From positions 1,674,501-1,738,500 of the forward strand of contig AP019702.1 of the NCBI GenBank assembly GCA_006739055.1: DNA of 64,000 nucleotides. Direction: 5' to 3'. Source of the DNA: Allostella vacuolata. Lineage in GTDB: Bacteria > Pseudomonadota > Alphaproteobacteria > ATCC43930 > Allostellaceae. The position numbers and the translations under genes were made by a program. Positions 44,731 through 53,578 of the stretch are shown piece after piece (the first letter of the stretch is position 1; the number at the start of each line of letters is the position of its first letter). Under the pieces are notes generated by a model, which saw only the letters and a program-made list of their open reading frames with translations, had not been told where the DNA came from and did not search any database.

Positions 44731-46329
44731 ATGGGCAGCTACGCAGGCGTTTCCGGCGTCACGATCACGGGCGACATGAAGCCCGGATTCGAGACCGTGC
44801 TGACTGCCGAGGCCGTGGCGTTCATCGCCGACCTGGAGCGCCGCTTCGGTGCCCGCCGCCGCGAGCTGCTGGCGAAGCGCCAGGAGGTGCAGGCCAGGCT
44901 CGACGCCGGCTGGAAGCCCGATTTCTTGCCCGAGACCAAGGCGATCCGCGATGCCGACTGGACGGTGGCGCCCCTGCCGGCCGACATCCTCGACCGCCGG
45001 GTGGAGATCACCGGGCCGGTCGATCGCAAGATGATCATCAATGCGCTCAACTGCGGCGCCAGCGTGTTCATGGCGGACTTCGAGGATGCCAGCACCCCCA
45101 CCTGGGCCAACATGCTGGAGGGGCAGCTCAACCTGCGCGACGCCAATGCCGGCACCATCACCTATGACGACCCGGCCAACGGCCGGCACTACAAGCTGAA
45201 CGACAAGCGCGCCGTCCTGTTCGTGCGCGCCCGCGGCTGGCACCTGGTCGAGAAGCACGTGCTGGTCGACGGCGAGACGATGTCGGGCTCGCTGTTCGAT
45301 TTCGGCCTCTACTTCTTCCACAACGCCCGGCAGCTGATGGCCAAGGGCAGCGGGCCCTACTTCTATCTGCCGAAGATGGAATCGCACCTGGAAGCCCGGC
45401 TGTGGAACGACGTCTTCGTCCACGCGCAGGCCGTCCTCGGCATCCCCAAGGGCACCATCAAGGCGACCGTGCTGGTCGAGACGATCCTCGCCACCTTCGA
45501 GGTCGACGAGATCCTCTACGAGCTGCGCGACCATTCGGCCGGCCTCAACTGCGGACGTTGGGACTACATCTTCAGCTTCATCAAGAAGTTCCGCAACGAC
45601 CCGGCGGCGATCCTGCCGGACCGCGGGCTGGTCACCATGACCACCCACTTCCTGCGCTCCTACAGCCTGCTGGTGATCAAGACCTGCCATCGCCGCAAGG
45701 TCCATGCGATGGGCGGCATGGCGGCCCAGATCCCGATCCGCAACGACGAGGCCGCCAACGAGGCGGCGATGGCCAAGGTCCGCGCCGACAAGGAGCGCGA
45801 GGCGGGCGACGGCCATGACGGCACCTGGGTCGCCCATCCGGGCCTGGTGCCGATCGCCAAGGACATCTTCGACCGCATCATGACCGAGGCGAACCAGATC
45901 GCCCGCCAGCGCCAGGACGTGCATGTGACTGCGGCCGACCTGCTGGCGGTGCCGGAGGGCCCGATCACCGAGGCCGGCCTGCGCCAGAACATCAATGTCG
46001 GCATCGGCTATATCGAGGCGTGGCTGCGCGGCATCGGCTGCGTGCCGCTCTACAACCTGATGGAGGACGCGGCCACCGCCGAGATCAGCCGGGCCCAGGT
46101 CTGGCAGCAGATCCACCATGGCTGCAAGCTCGACGACGGCCGCCTGATCGACGCCCAGCTCTGCCGCATCATCGTCGAGCAGGAACTGGTGAAGACCGCC
46201 CAGCAGATCGGCGTCGAACGGTTCGGCAGCGGCCGCTACGACGATGCCGCGGCCCTGTTCACCCGGCTGGTCGAGTCCGAGCGGTTCGAGGAGTTCCTGA
46301 CCCTGCCCGCCTACGACATGGTGGATTGA
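44731..46329 (+). CDS. aceB: Malate synthase A
   Basis: This 532-residue enzyme condenses acetyl-CoA and glyoxylate to malate in the glyoxylate shunt. Visible motifs are VFMADFEDASTPTWANMLEG, LVRARGWHLVEKHVLVDGE-like FVRARGWHLVEKHV, YFYLPKMESHLEARLWNDVF, and KATVLVETILATFEVDEILYEL with the catalytic and Mg residues. The GCVPLYNLMEDAATAEISR region near the end carries the catalytic Asp. It has an AGGAG ribosome site. Isocitrate lyase is not in the window (the gene at 39617 is a different subfamily). A strong hairpin follows. Confidence 0.96.
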   Translation: MGSYAGVSGVTITGDMKPGFETVLTAEAVAFIADLERRFGARRRELLAKRQEVQARLDAGWKPDFLPETKAIRDADWTVAPLPADILDRRVEITGPVDRKMIINALNCGASVFMADFEDASTPTWANMLEGQLNLRDANAGTITYDDPANGRHYKLNDKRAVLFVRARGWHLVEKHVLVDGETMSGSLFDFGLYFFHNARQLMAKGSGPYFYLPKMESHLEARLWNDVFVHAQAVLGIPKGTIKATVLVETILATFEVDEILYELRDHSAGLNCGRWDYIFSFIKKFRNDPAAILPDRGLVTMTTHFLRSYSLLVIKTCHRRKVHAMGGMAAQIPIRNDEAANEAAMAKVRADKEREAGDGHDGTWVAHPGLVPIAKDIFDRIMTEANQIARQRQDVHVTAADLLAVPEGPITEAGLRQNINVGIGYIEAWLRGIGCVPLYNLMEDAATAEISRAQVWQQIHHGCKLDDGRLIDAQLCRIIVEQELVKTAQQIGVERFGSGRYDDAAALFTRLVESERFEEFLTLPAYDMVD

Positions 46330-46373
46330 GGGCCTCGCCGCAGGGGCTCACGGTCTACGGCTGGTGCGCGGCC

Positions 46374-46425
46374 GAGCCGGCATCGGCCCTGATCGAGGCG
46401 ATCGATCAGGGCCAGATACCGGCTC
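46374..46425. terminator. Long bidirectional hairpin after aceB
   Basis: A perfect 12-bp inner stem (GGCCCTGATCGA at 46385-46396 with TCGATCAGGGCC at 46402-46413) is extended by outer arms GAGCCGG (46374-46380) and CCGGCTC (46419-46425). It lies between the convergent aceB and flavin reductase genes and could end both transcripts. Confidence 0.75.
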
Positions 46426-46434
46426 GGGCGCCCC

Positions 46435-46995
46435 TCACAGCATCCCGGGCCGGAACAGCGACCGTCGGCTGAGGATCCTGCCGGACACCATGAAGACGCC
46501 GTCGCCGGTATAGTGCAGCGTCTCGGGATGTCTCGGCGACGCCGCGACGTGCGCCTTCACCACCTCGAAGATGAAGAAGCTGTACGTCTCGACCAGCGCA
46601 TCGTCGTGTAGGCGGCATTCGAAGCTCGCATGGCATTCGCCGATCAGCGGCGCGTCGACCGTGTCTGCATCCTCCGCCGTCAGATCGAACTCGGCGAACT
46701 TGTCGATGTCTCTCCCCGACGTGTTCCCGATCCCGACCACCGTGTCGGTCAAGGCCGTCGTCGGCAGGTTGATGACGCACTCCCGGCTTTCGCGGATCAT
46801 CCGGTGGCTATGATTGCCGTCGGAGATCATCAGGCCGACCAGCGACGGCGAGAACTCCAGGATCGTGTGCCAGCCAAGCGTCATGATGTTGGCCGCACCT
46901 TGCCACCGCGACGACACCAGCACGATCGGGCCGGGCTCCAGGTAGCGCCGCACCTGGCTCACGGGAAAATCGGTCTTCTCTGGAAGCTTCGCCAC
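46435..46995 (-). CDS. Flavin reductase-like / FMN-binding split-barrel protein
   Basis: This 186-residue protein has the flavin-reductase-like fold: VRRYLEPGPIVLVSSRWQGA, MTLGWHTILEFSPSLVGLMI and HSHRMIRESRECVINLP, which form the FMN pocket. It may reduce flavins with NAD(P)H or oxidise small substrates. The start is GTG at 46995, chosen because GAGGAGG lies six bases upstream; no ATG is suitably placed. It is convergent with aceB. Confidence 0.87.
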   Translation of the reverse strand: MAKLPEKTDFPVSQVRRYLEPGPIVLVSSRWQGAANIMTLGWHTILEFSPSLVGLMISDGNHSHRMIRESRECVINLPTTALTDTVVGIGNTSGRDIDKFAEFDLTAEDADTVDAPLIGECHASFECRLHDDALVETYSFFIFEVVKAHVAASPRHPETLHYTGDGVFMVSGRILSRRSLFRPGML

Positions 46996-47203
46996 GGGTG
47001 TCCTCCTCGGCTGTTGCGCCGCGTGACGGCCATGCTCGCCCATGGCGGCGGTGTCGCCGCCCGCGGGGTGACGGCGACTCCTGCTGCACGGGCCGACAGC
47101 GCCGCTCGCCGTCGTTGCCGCGCCGCTCCCGGACGAGTATCGTCCCCGGCCGCGGACGTGTCTCCTTTCCATGCGCGCCCGCCGAAAATCGAAGGAGCTA
47201 GCC

Positions 47204-48082
47204 ATGTTCAAGGGATCCCTGGTCGCCCTCATCACGCCTTTCCGCGACGGCAAGGTGGATGAGAAAGCGTTCCAGGAATTCGTGGCCTGGCAGATCGCCG
47301 AGGGCACGCATGGGCTGGTGCCGTGCGGCACGACCGGCGAATCCCCGACGCTGAGCCACGAGGAGCACGACCGGGTCATCGAGCTGTGCATCGAGGTGGC
47401 GCGGCCGACCAAGGTGCCGGTGATGGCCGGGACCGGGTCCAACTCCACCGAGGAGGCGATCCGGCTGACGCGCCATGCCAAGAAGGCCGGTGCCGACGCG
47501 GCCCTGATCGTCACGCCCTACTACAACCGGCCAACGCAGGAGGGGCTCTACCTGCACTACAAGGCGATCCACGACGCGGTCGAGCTGCCGATCTACATCT
47601 ACAACATCCCCGGCCGCAGCGCGGTCAACATGACCGTCGAGACGATGGCGCGGCTGGCCAAGCTGCCCCATATCGTCGGGGTCAAGTGCGCGACCGGCGA
47701 CATCCAGCGGCCGATGCTGGAGCGCATCGCCATCGGCGACGACTGGACCCAGCTGTCGGGCGACGACGGCATGGCGCTGCCGTACCTGGCCCAGGGCGGC
47801 CAGGGCTGCATCTCGGTCACCGGCAACGTCGCGCCGCGCGCCCTGTCGGAAATGCATGTCGCCTGGCAGAAGGGCGACATCGCCACGGCGATGACGATCA
47901 ACCGCCGCATGATGCCGCTGCACGAGGCGCTGTTCGTCGAGACCAGCCCCGGGCCGGTCAAGTATGCGGCGAGCCTGATCGGCAAGTCGCTGGCCGACTG
48001 CCGCCTGCCGCTGGCACCGACCATGGAGCCCACCCGGGCCCGGGTGAAGACGGCAATGACCAACGCCGGCCTCCTCAACTGA
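47204..48082 (+). CDS. dapA: 4-hydroxy-tetrahydrodipicolinate synthase
   Basis: This 292-residue aldolase condenses pyruvate and aspartate semialdehyde in lysine and meso-diaminopimelate synthesis. It begins [16 protein letters not shown] and contains [16 protein letters not shown], the Tyr in [29 protein letters not shown] and the Schiff-base lysine in [17 protein letters not shown] site precedes the ATG. The feedback site residues look normal. smpB follows after 58 bases, an order common in alphaproteobacteria. Confidence 0.97.
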   Translation: MFKGSLVALITPFRDGKVDEKAFQEFVAWQIAEGTHGLVPCGTTGESPTLSHEEHDRVIELCIEVARPTKVPVMAGTGSNSTEEAIRLTRHAKKAGADAALIVTPYYNRPTQEGLYLHYKAIHDAVELPIYIYNIPGRSAVNMTVETMARLAKLPHIVGVKCATGDIQRPMLERIAIGDDWTQLSGDDGMALPYLAQGGQGCISVTGNVAPRALSEMHVAWQKGDIATAMTINRRMMPLHEALFVETSPGPVKYAASLIGKSLADCRLPLAPTMEPTRARVKTAMTNAGLLN

Positions 48083-48140
48083 GGCAGGGCGCCGCGCCGC
48101 CCCGCGCGACCCGCGGGGCGGCCGGCAGGAAGTGGTGACG

Positions 48141-48614
48141 ATGGCAGCCGAGAAGGAACCGCAGCGGCAGGTGGCGCAGAACCGCCGCGCGCGCTTCGAC
48201 TACCACATCGACGAGACGCTCGAGGCCGGCATGGTGCTGTTCGGCAGCGAGGTGAAGTCGCTGCGCAAGGGCGCGGCCAGCATCGGCGAGGCCCATGCGG
48301 GCGAGCGCGACGGCGAACTCTACCTGTTCAACGCCTACATCCCGGAATATCCGGGCGCCAACCGCTTCAACCACGAGCCGCGGCGCGCCCGCAAGCTGCT
48401 GGTCCATCGCAAGGAGCTGAGCAAGCTGCTGGGCCAGGTGAAGCGCGAGGGCGTGACGCTGGTGCCGATGGCCTTCTATTTCAACGATCGCGGCATCGCC
48501 AAGGTGCAGATCGGGCTGGCTCGTGGCAAGAAGATGGCCGACAAGCGCAATGCCATCAAGGAACGCGAGTGGAACCGGGACAAGGCCCGTCTGATGCGGG
48601 CCAAGACGCTGTAG
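48141..48614 (+). CDS. smpB: SsrA-binding protein SmpB
   Basis: This 157-residue RNA-binding protein works with tmRNA to rescue stalled ribosomes. It has [55 protein letters not shown] and the basic C-terminal tail [20 protein letters not shown]. The ATG at 48141 follows AGGAAG; GTGs at 48132 and 48135 are alternatives. The tmRNA gene itself is not in this window. Confidence 0.96.
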   Translation: MAAEKEPQRQVAQNRRARFDYHIDETLEAGMVLFGSEVKSLRKGAASIGEAHAGERDGELYLFNAYIPEYPGANRFNHEPRRARKLLVHRKELSKLLGQVKREGVTLVPMAFYFNDRGIAKVQIGLARGKKMADKRNAIKEREWNRDKARLMRAKTL

Positions 48615-48669
48615 ACCGCTCGGGGGCGGATCGGGAACGGCGGAAGATCGGACGGGGGACGAGGGGGCG

Positions 48670-49356
48670 ATGAAGCGAATCTGCAGCCCGGGCCGCAGCG
48701 GGGGCTGGGCCGGCCTGGCGGTCGGGGCGATGCTCCTGGCGGCCTGCGAGCCGGAGCCGCCGCCGGCGCTGCCGGTCCAGGTCCTGTCGACCCTGGAGCA
48801 GGGGCAGGCGGCCCTGCGGCTCGGCGATTTCGAGAACGCCGCCCGGCTGTGCCGGGAAGCCTCGCAGATGTCCAACCCCTCGCCCTGGGCTTTCGCCTGC
48901 CTGAGCGATGCCGAGCGCGGGCTCGGCCGCAAGCCGGAGGCCGAGCGGGCGCTCGAGGGCTATGTGGAGCGGGTGCCGAGCGATGTCGTGCGGCGGCACG
49001 CGCTGGCCCGGCTCTACATCGACGACGGCCGCTTTCCGCAGGCGCAGATCCAGCTCGACCGGGTGTCGCAGCTGGGCCTCGCGACCGCGGACACCTTCTT
49101 CCTGGTGGCGGAGATCTTCCGGCTGCAGGGCAATTGCCAGGCGGCGCTCGGCAACTACCGGCAGTCGCTGCGCATCGATCCCAACTACTCGCCGACCCAC
49201 GACGGCCTGGCCCGGGCGCGGCGGGAGATCTGTCCGCTCCGCCCGGTGGTCCGCCGGCCGCCGCCGAAGCCGGCCGAGCCGCCCCCCGCCGCTGCGCCGG
49301 CGCCGGCAGCGCCCGCCGCTGCGCCGGCGCCGGTACCGCCGAAGCCCGCATCGTAG
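48670..49356 (+). CDS. TPR lipoprotein, first of two paralogues
   Basis: This 228-residue protein has a lipoprotein signal with lipobox MLLAAC (Cys26). Helical repeats of tetratricopeptide type run from about residue 40 (LEQGQAALRLGDFENAARLC, then AFACLSDAERGLGRKPEAER, LARLYIDDGRFPQAQIQLDR and CQAALGNYRQSLRIDPNY). The tail is Pro/Ala-rich. It is closely related to the lipoprotein at 52556-53209, including RVSQLGLAT. It probably scaffolds other envelope proteins. It is the first of seven consecutive exported products. Confidence 0.8.
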   Translation: MKRICSPGRSGGWAGLAVGAMLLAACEPEPPPALPVQVLSTLEQGQAALRLGDFENAARLCREASQMSNPSPWAFACLSDAERGLGRKPEAERALEGYVERVPSDVVRRHALARLYIDDGRFPQAQIQLDRVSQLGLATADTFFLVAEIFRLQGNCQAALGNYRQSLRIDPNYSPTHDGLARARREICPLRPVVRRPPPKPAEPPPAAAPAPAAPAAAPAPVPPKPAS

Positions 49357-49408
49357 CGACCGCGGACCCGGCCGGTGCGGCCGGATCGCTTGGAATGGAG
49401 GGTTCCGC

Positions 49409-50077
49409 ATGCGCCTTGCCTGGTTGTCGGTCGCAGCGACGCTGCTCGCGGCCATGCCGTTCGATTCGGCCCTGTCCCCCGCTTCCGTCCAGGCCCAGGG
49501 CCTGGACCTGTCGGATCGGGGCAACCGCCCCCAGGCGGCCCCGCAGCGGGCGCCCGCCGGTGCCCTGATCGACCCCGCCTGCCGGCGCCGGCTCGCCAAC
49601 CGCAAGATCGCCATCGTCTTCACCGAGGTGCGCGAGGATGGCGGGCGCCTGATCCAGCAGCGCCGCTATGCGGGCGTGTTCCCGCTGGTCGCCGACGCCC
49701 TGCGCCGGGCCGGGATGACCGTCTATACCCAGGAGGAGATCAACCGCCAGGTGGCCCAGGAGGAGTTGCGCCGCTTCCTCAACAACGAGGCGGACGCCGC
49801 CCTGACAGCCTTCCAGCGACTTGGCGCGGCCTATGTGCTGCGGGCGACGATCGAAAGCCGCGCCATGATGAATCCGATGATCCGGGTCAAGCAGGTTTCC
49901 GTCAGCGTAAGTTTCGCGCTTTCCGCATCTTCTGGTGGTATCCTGGGGCAAGCGGAGATGTCGGAAGCCTCGTTCACCGGTGCCGACCCGCTGCCGATCG
50001 TGCGCGACATCTTGCGCGAGCAGATCGACGGCGTTGTCGCCGACCTCTACGCTAGCGTCTGCGCGCGGGGCCGCTGA
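49409..50077 (+). CDS. Periplasmic CsgG/TolB-N-like protein
   Basis: This 222-residue protein has a signal peptide (cleavage near VQAQG, residue 30). The mature domain begins RRLANRKIAIVFTEVREDGG and alternates alpha and beta, with a middle AQEELRRFLNNEADAALTAF and a C-terminal SFTGADPLPIVRDILREQI. The layout resembles the nucleotide-free CsgG/LpoB-like domains of envelope assembly proteins and the middle domain of FlgT, but similarity is only structural in impression. A GGAGGGTTCC-type ribosome site precedes the ATG. A run of ten G lies just after the stop. Confidence 0.65.
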   Translation: MRLAWLSVAATLLAAMPFDSALSPASVQAQGLDLSDRGNRPQAAPQRAPAGALIDPACRRRLANRKIAIVFTEVREDGGRLIQQRRYAGVFPLVADALRRAGMTVYTQEEINRQVAQEELRRFLNNEADAALTAFQRLGAAYVLRATIESRAMMNPMIRVKQVSVSVSFALSASSGGILGQAEMSEASFTGADPLPIVRDILREQIDGVVADLYASVCARGR

Positions 50078-50080
50078 ACT

Positions 50081-50090
50081 GGGGGGGGGG
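50081..50090. repeat. Ten-G homopolymer in an intergenic spacer
   Basis: An uninterrupted run of ten G sits three bases after the stop of the 49409-50077 gene. The 144-base spacer to the next gene contains no promoter that I can name. Such a tract is prone to slippage during replication. Confidence 0.6.
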
Positions 50091-50221
50091 CAGTACCCGC
50101 GGGGGGAGCCCGTCCGCGAAAATGTCCCTCGGGGATCGAACCTCGGGCACGGCGTCCGCGACATAGCGGTGGCGTGCCCCGGCCGGCGTGGGCGCGCGAC
50201 CGTTCGAGGGGGGACCGCAGG

Positions 50222-51685
50222 ATGCGCCGCAAGATCATCGCCGCCATGTCGATCATCGGCCTGCTGGCCGCGGCCGGACCGGCCGCCGCCCAGGGGCCAT
50301 CCGTTGCCCAGAGGACGGCTGCGCCGCCGGCAGCGGCGGCGCAGCAGACCATCATCGTATCGGCCGAGGGGCTGGCCGACCCCAAGGCGCCGCAATATGC
50401 GCGTGACCGCGGCATCCTGATCGACGACCTGCGCCGCGACGCGCGCCGCCAGGCGGTCGAGAAGGCGGTCGGCGTCTATGTCGACAGCCAGACCCTGATA
50501 CAGAACTACACCATGATCAGCGACCGGGTGCTGACCCGCGCCGACGGGCTGATCAAGCAGGTCATCAAGGAAAGCGATCCCTGGCTCGGCGACGACGGCT
50601 TCATGCACATGCTGCTGAAGGCCGAGGTCTACGTCGCGGGCGTCGAGGAGGCACTGAAGGCGATGTCGCGCGAACAGCGGGTGGCGCTGATCCGCGAGCG
50701 CGGCGACCCGCGCATCTCGGTCGCGATCTTCGCGGCCGATGCCGACCGCGCCTCGACCGTGGCCCCGCGCCGCTCGCAGATTGCCGAGAACATCCTGAAG
50801 GAGCGTATCCAGACCTTCGGCTACCGCGTCTGGTCCGAGGAGCATGCCGAGAAGCTCCGGGTCGAGCTGATGGCGCGCAGCCAGCTGGAAGGGCAGGCCG
50901 ACGTCACCCTGTCCGTTTCGCAGCAGCGTGCCTCGGACTTCTCGATCCTGGGCGAGGCCAAGTTCAAGACCCTGAGCGCGCGCCTGCCGTCGTCCGGCAT
51001 CACCATCAGCAAGTATGTCCTGACCTCGTGGACCGTCGCCTGCGTCGACAACGCCACCGGCCAGGAGATCTACTTCAACAACAAGGTGCCGACCGGCCGC
51101 AGCTGGAACGACGAGGACGTCGCGACCCGCGACATCGGCCAGCTGATCGGCCAGGAGTTCAGCCGCGACCTGTTCGAGAAGCACCTGTCGGCGCCGTCCC
51201 GCATCTTCCAGCTCCAGGTCATGGGCCTGCCCGACTACGACGCGGGCGAGCTGATGCGCAAGGAACTGATGGGCCTGCGCCCGGTGCTGAACGTCGACTT
51301 CCGCAACTTCGACGCCCAGGGCATGTCGCTGTTCGAGGTCGATTTCACCGGCGGCCGCAACGGCTTCGCCCGGATCATCAACGACACCATGGTCCGGCCG
51401 CTCAACGCCAAGCTCGGCGATCGCTCGTTCCGGGTCGTGTCGGCCCGCGGCGACCTGGTCCGGGTCACCTATTCTGCGCCCGACGGCAGCGACCTGGCCG
51501 ACCGGCTGCTGAAGCTGCCGCCGGCCTCGCTCGCCCAGGCTTCGCCCGAGCGCATCCGCGCGCTGGTCCAGTCCGAGGAGGCGATGGAGGCGGTGAAGAA
51601 GGTCAACCCCGAGGGCGTCGCCGCGGCGTCCGGCAAGCCGGCGACGCCGGCCAGCGACACCGTCCGGGCGATCAAGAACTTTTGA
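50222..51685 (+). CDS. Large periplasmic protein with FlgT-N/LPP20-like domain
   Basis: This 487-residue protein has a signal peptide (GLLAAAGPAAAQ, residue 24). Residues 40-150 resemble FlgT N-terminal/LPP20-type domains: IIVSAEGLADPKAPQYARDR, DDLRRDARRQAVEKAVGVYV and ISDRVLTRADGLIKQVIKES. The remainder has two further alpha/beta domains with LSVSQQRASDFSILGEAKFK and FEVDFTGGRNGFARIINDTM. Vibrio FlgT builds a flagellar ring, but no flagellar genes are here. It is probably a soluble or ring-forming envelope component working with the CsgG-type lipoprotein 87 bases downstream. Start by signal peptide and GGGGGGACC context. Confidence 0.7.
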   Translation: MRRKIIAAMSIIGLLAAAGPAAAQGPSVAQRTAAPPAAAAQQTIIVSAEGLADPKAPQYARDRGILIDDLRRDARRQAVEKAVGVYVDSQTLIQNYTMISDRVLTRADGLIKQVIKESDPWLGDDGFMHMLLKAEVYVAGVEEALKAMSREQRVALIRERGDPRISVAIFAADADRASTVAPRRSQIAENILKERIQTFGYRVWSEEHAEKLRVELMARSQLEGQADVTLSVSQQRASDFSILGEAKFKTLSARLPSSGITISKYVLTSWTVACVDNATGQEIYFNNKVPTGRSWNDEDVATRDIGQLIGQEFSRDLFEKHLSAPSRIFQLQVMGLPDYDAGELMRKELMGLRPVLNVDFRNFDAQGMSLFEVDFTGGRNGFARIINDTMVRPLNAKLGDRSFRVVSARGDLVRVTYSAPDGSDLADRLLKLPPASLAQASPERIRALVQSEEAMEAVKKVNPEGVAAASGKPATPASDTVRAIKNF

Positions 51686-51772
51686 ACCGGCCGTGAACCG
51701 GGCGCCGGCTTCCGGCGACCCAGGAATGTAGGCGGACTTCAAGCAATCCCGTTCGAAGCAGAGAGACCAGCG

Positions 51773-52552
51773 ATGAAGAAGATCGGTGTTTCAGTCCTGA
51801 CCGCGGCCGCCCTCCTGGCCAGCGGTTGCCAGCAGACCACCGGCGGCGGCAGCTCGGCCGCGGTCGCCCAGCAGTCGGCGCAGCAACAGATGTACCAGCC
51901 GGTCGGCTATGCCAACCAGAATGTCCGCGGCGTCGCGGTCCTGGTCCTGCCGGGCGACGTGCGCACCAGCCACGCCACCTTCAGCCAGCGCTTCGGACCC
52001 AACAACATCGCCGACTATGCCGAGCTCGAGCTCGGCCGCGCCAACTTCCCGGTGCTGGAGCGCCGCGAGCTCGGCCCGGTGATGCAGGAGATCGAGATCG
52101 CCTACAACCTGGGCGATCCGCGGGCCGCGCGCCGGCTCTTCCAGCTCGGCAAGTTCAAGACCACCAAGTACGTCCTGAAGTTCGACGTGCTGCGCGCCGA
52201 GCCGGTCGCCCAGGCCTCGTCGGGCTTCGACGGCCGCGCCATGGGCAACCTGCTGGGGGCGGCGATCGGCGGCCGCGGCGGCTATGCGGCCGGCACCGTC
52301 GCCGGCTCGGCCCAGACCAGCGAGGGGGCCCAGGTCTGGATCGTCGGCCTGCGCTACCGGATCATCGACGCCAGCACCACCGAGCAGGTGGCGACCGGCT
52401 ACTTCGAGCAGACCATGCAGCAGGGTGGGCAGAGCACGTCCTTCCTGGGGGTGAGCCAGGCCTCGGCCGGCGGCCAGACCCTCGACCAGCTCGTCCAGCG
52501 TCTCGTCCAACAGTCGGTCCAGGAGATCGACGCGCGTTACAAGGGGGTCTGA
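51773..52552 (+). CDS. CsgG/HfaB-family outer-membrane lipoprotein
   Basis: This 259-residue protein has a lipoprotein signal with lipobox LLASGC (Cys19). A CsgG-type domain follows: VAVLVLPGDVRTSHATFSQR, ELGRANFPVLERRELGPVMQ, TKYVLKFDVLRAEPVAQASS, a glycine-rich possible transmembrane hairpin (LLGAAIGGRGGYAAGTVAG) and YRIIDASTTEQVATGYFEQT. CsgG-family proteins form oligomeric outer-membrane pores for secretion of curli or holdfast attachment proteins. No CsgA, CsgE, CsgF, HfaA or HfaD genes are nearby. It is four bases upstream of the second TPR lipoprotein. Confidence 0.82.
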   Translation: MKKIGVSVLTAAALLASGCQQTTGGGSSAAVAQQSAQQQMYQPVGYANQNVRGVAVLVLPGDVRTSHATFSQRFGPNNIADYAELELGRANFPVLERRELGPVMQEIEIAYNLGDPRAARRLFQLGKFKTTKYVLKFDVLRAEPVAQASSGFDGRAMGNLLGAAIGGRGGYAAGTVAGSAQTSEGAQVWIVGLRYRIIDASTTEQVATGYFEQTMQQGGQSTSFLGVSQASAGGQTLDQLVQRLVQQSVQEIDARYKGV

Positions 52553-52555
52553 TCC

Positions 52556-53209
52556 ATGTCCCGCTTCACTCTCCGCTCGGTCGGCGTTTCGGCCGTCCTC
52601 GCCAGCGCGCTCCTCGTCTCCGCCTGCCAGCAGGAGACCACCTCCGGCCCGGTGATGGTCGTCCAGGGCCCGTCCGCCCTGGAGCAGGGCCTGTCGGCGC
52701 TGCGCATGGGCGATTTCGGCCGCGCCGCCGCCTGGTGCCGCCAGGCGACCGGCGACTACAACGCCGCTCCGCAGGCGTTTGCCTGCCTGGGCGACGCCGA
52801 GCACGGGCTGGGCAACCGGCCCGGCGCCGAGGCCGCCTGGCTCGCCTATCTCGACCGGGTGCCGAACGACGTCGTCCGCCGCCATGGGCTGGCCCGCTTC
52901 TACATGGAGGACGGTCGCCTGCCGCAGGCGCAGATGCAGCTCGACCGGGTGTCGCAGCTGGGCCTGGCGACCGCCGAGACCTTCTTCCTGGTGGGCGAGA
53001 TCTATCGCATCCAGGGCCAGTGCCAGGCCGCGCTCGGCAGCTACCAGCAGTCGCTGCGGCTCGACCCCGGCTACGGTCCGTCGCTGGACGGCCAGGATCG
53101 CGCCCGCCGCGAGATCTGCCCGCGCCAGCCGGCCCCCGTGCGCCGTGCGCCCCAGGTCCAGGACCGCATGACCGGCGGCGGTGCGGTGCTGCGTCCGGGC
53201 CAGTGGTGA
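52556..53209 (+). CDS. TPR lipoprotein, second paralogue
   Basis: This 217-residue protein has lipobox LLVSAC (Cys22) and TPR-like repeats (LEQGLSALRMGDFGRAAAWC, AFACLGDAEHGLGNRPGAEA, LARFYMEDGRLPQAQMQLDR, CQAALGSYQQSLRLDPGY). The core is the same as in the 48670-49356 product, including DRVSQLGLATA and FFLVGEIYRIQGQCQAALG. The tail differs: it is short and ends GGGAVLRPGQW. It is coupled to the CsgG gene and may be its accessory factor. Confidence 0.8.
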   Translation: MSRFTLRSVGVSAVLASALLVSACQQETTSGPVMVVQGPSALEQGLSALRMGDFGRAAAWCRQATGDYNAAPQAFACLGDAEHGLGNRPGAEAAWLAYLDRVPNDVVRRHGLARFYMEDGRLPQAQMQLDRVSQLGLATAETFFLVGEIYRIQGQCQAALGSYQQSLRLDPGYGPSLDGQDRARREICPRQPAPVRRAPQVQDRMTGGGAVLRPGQW

Positions 53210-53214
53210 TCGCG

Positions 53215-53553
53215 ATGAAGGCCGCCCTCTTCGCCCTTCTCGGGATCGTCGCCGTCATGCCGGCGCTGGCCGGCAGCAACGAGGCGCTGATGGAAGAGCG
53301 CCGGCGGGCGGCCTTCTCGCTGAACGAGAAGATCCTGGAGCGGCTCCGGCTCGCTCCGGAGGGGTCGCAGGTGATCCTTTCGGTCCGGGTCGGTCCCGGG
53401 TCGGGGGCGGATCGCGACTTCCGGATCGACGATCTGGTGGTGGTGGATGACCGGGCCCGGGCCGAGCGCGGCGAGGTGCTGCGCCGGCTCGGCCTCGGCG
53501 ATGACGGGATCGACCGGGTGCCCGCACCCGTGCCGGCCCCCAAGGTGCGTTGA
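53215..53553 (+). CDS. Small periplasmic protein of unknown function
   Basis: This 112-residue protein has a signal peptide (MKAALFALLGIVAVMPALAG). The mature part starts SNEALMEERRRAAFSLNEKI, a charged helix, then a beta region VILSVRVGPGSGADRDFRID and a terminal helix LRRLGLGDDGID. The ATG at 53215 has GGTGA upstream; a GTG at 53206 overlapping the previous stop is possible. I recognise no family. It lies between two envelope genes of the same direction, so it probably belongs to the same complex. Confidence 0.6.
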   Translation: MKAALFALLGIVAVMPALAGSNEALMEERRRAAFSLNEKILERLRLAPEGSQVILSVRVGPGSGADRDFRIDDLVVVDDRARAERGEVLRRLGLGDDGIDRVPAPVPAPKVR

Positions 53554-53578
53554 GAAGTCCATGAACGGGAGAATTTCG

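Noticed and set aside
50093-50165. A tRNA-like T-arm (ggttcgatcc on the minus strand) in the spacer after the G10 tract
   Set aside because: The flanking bases do not form a T-stem, and no D-arm, anticodon arm or acceptor stem can be drawn.
51773-52552. Reading the CsgG-family gene as curli or holdfast secretion
   Set aside because: No CsgA/B/E/F or HfaA/D-like genes are nearby, and the neighbours are TPR and LPP20-type proteins.
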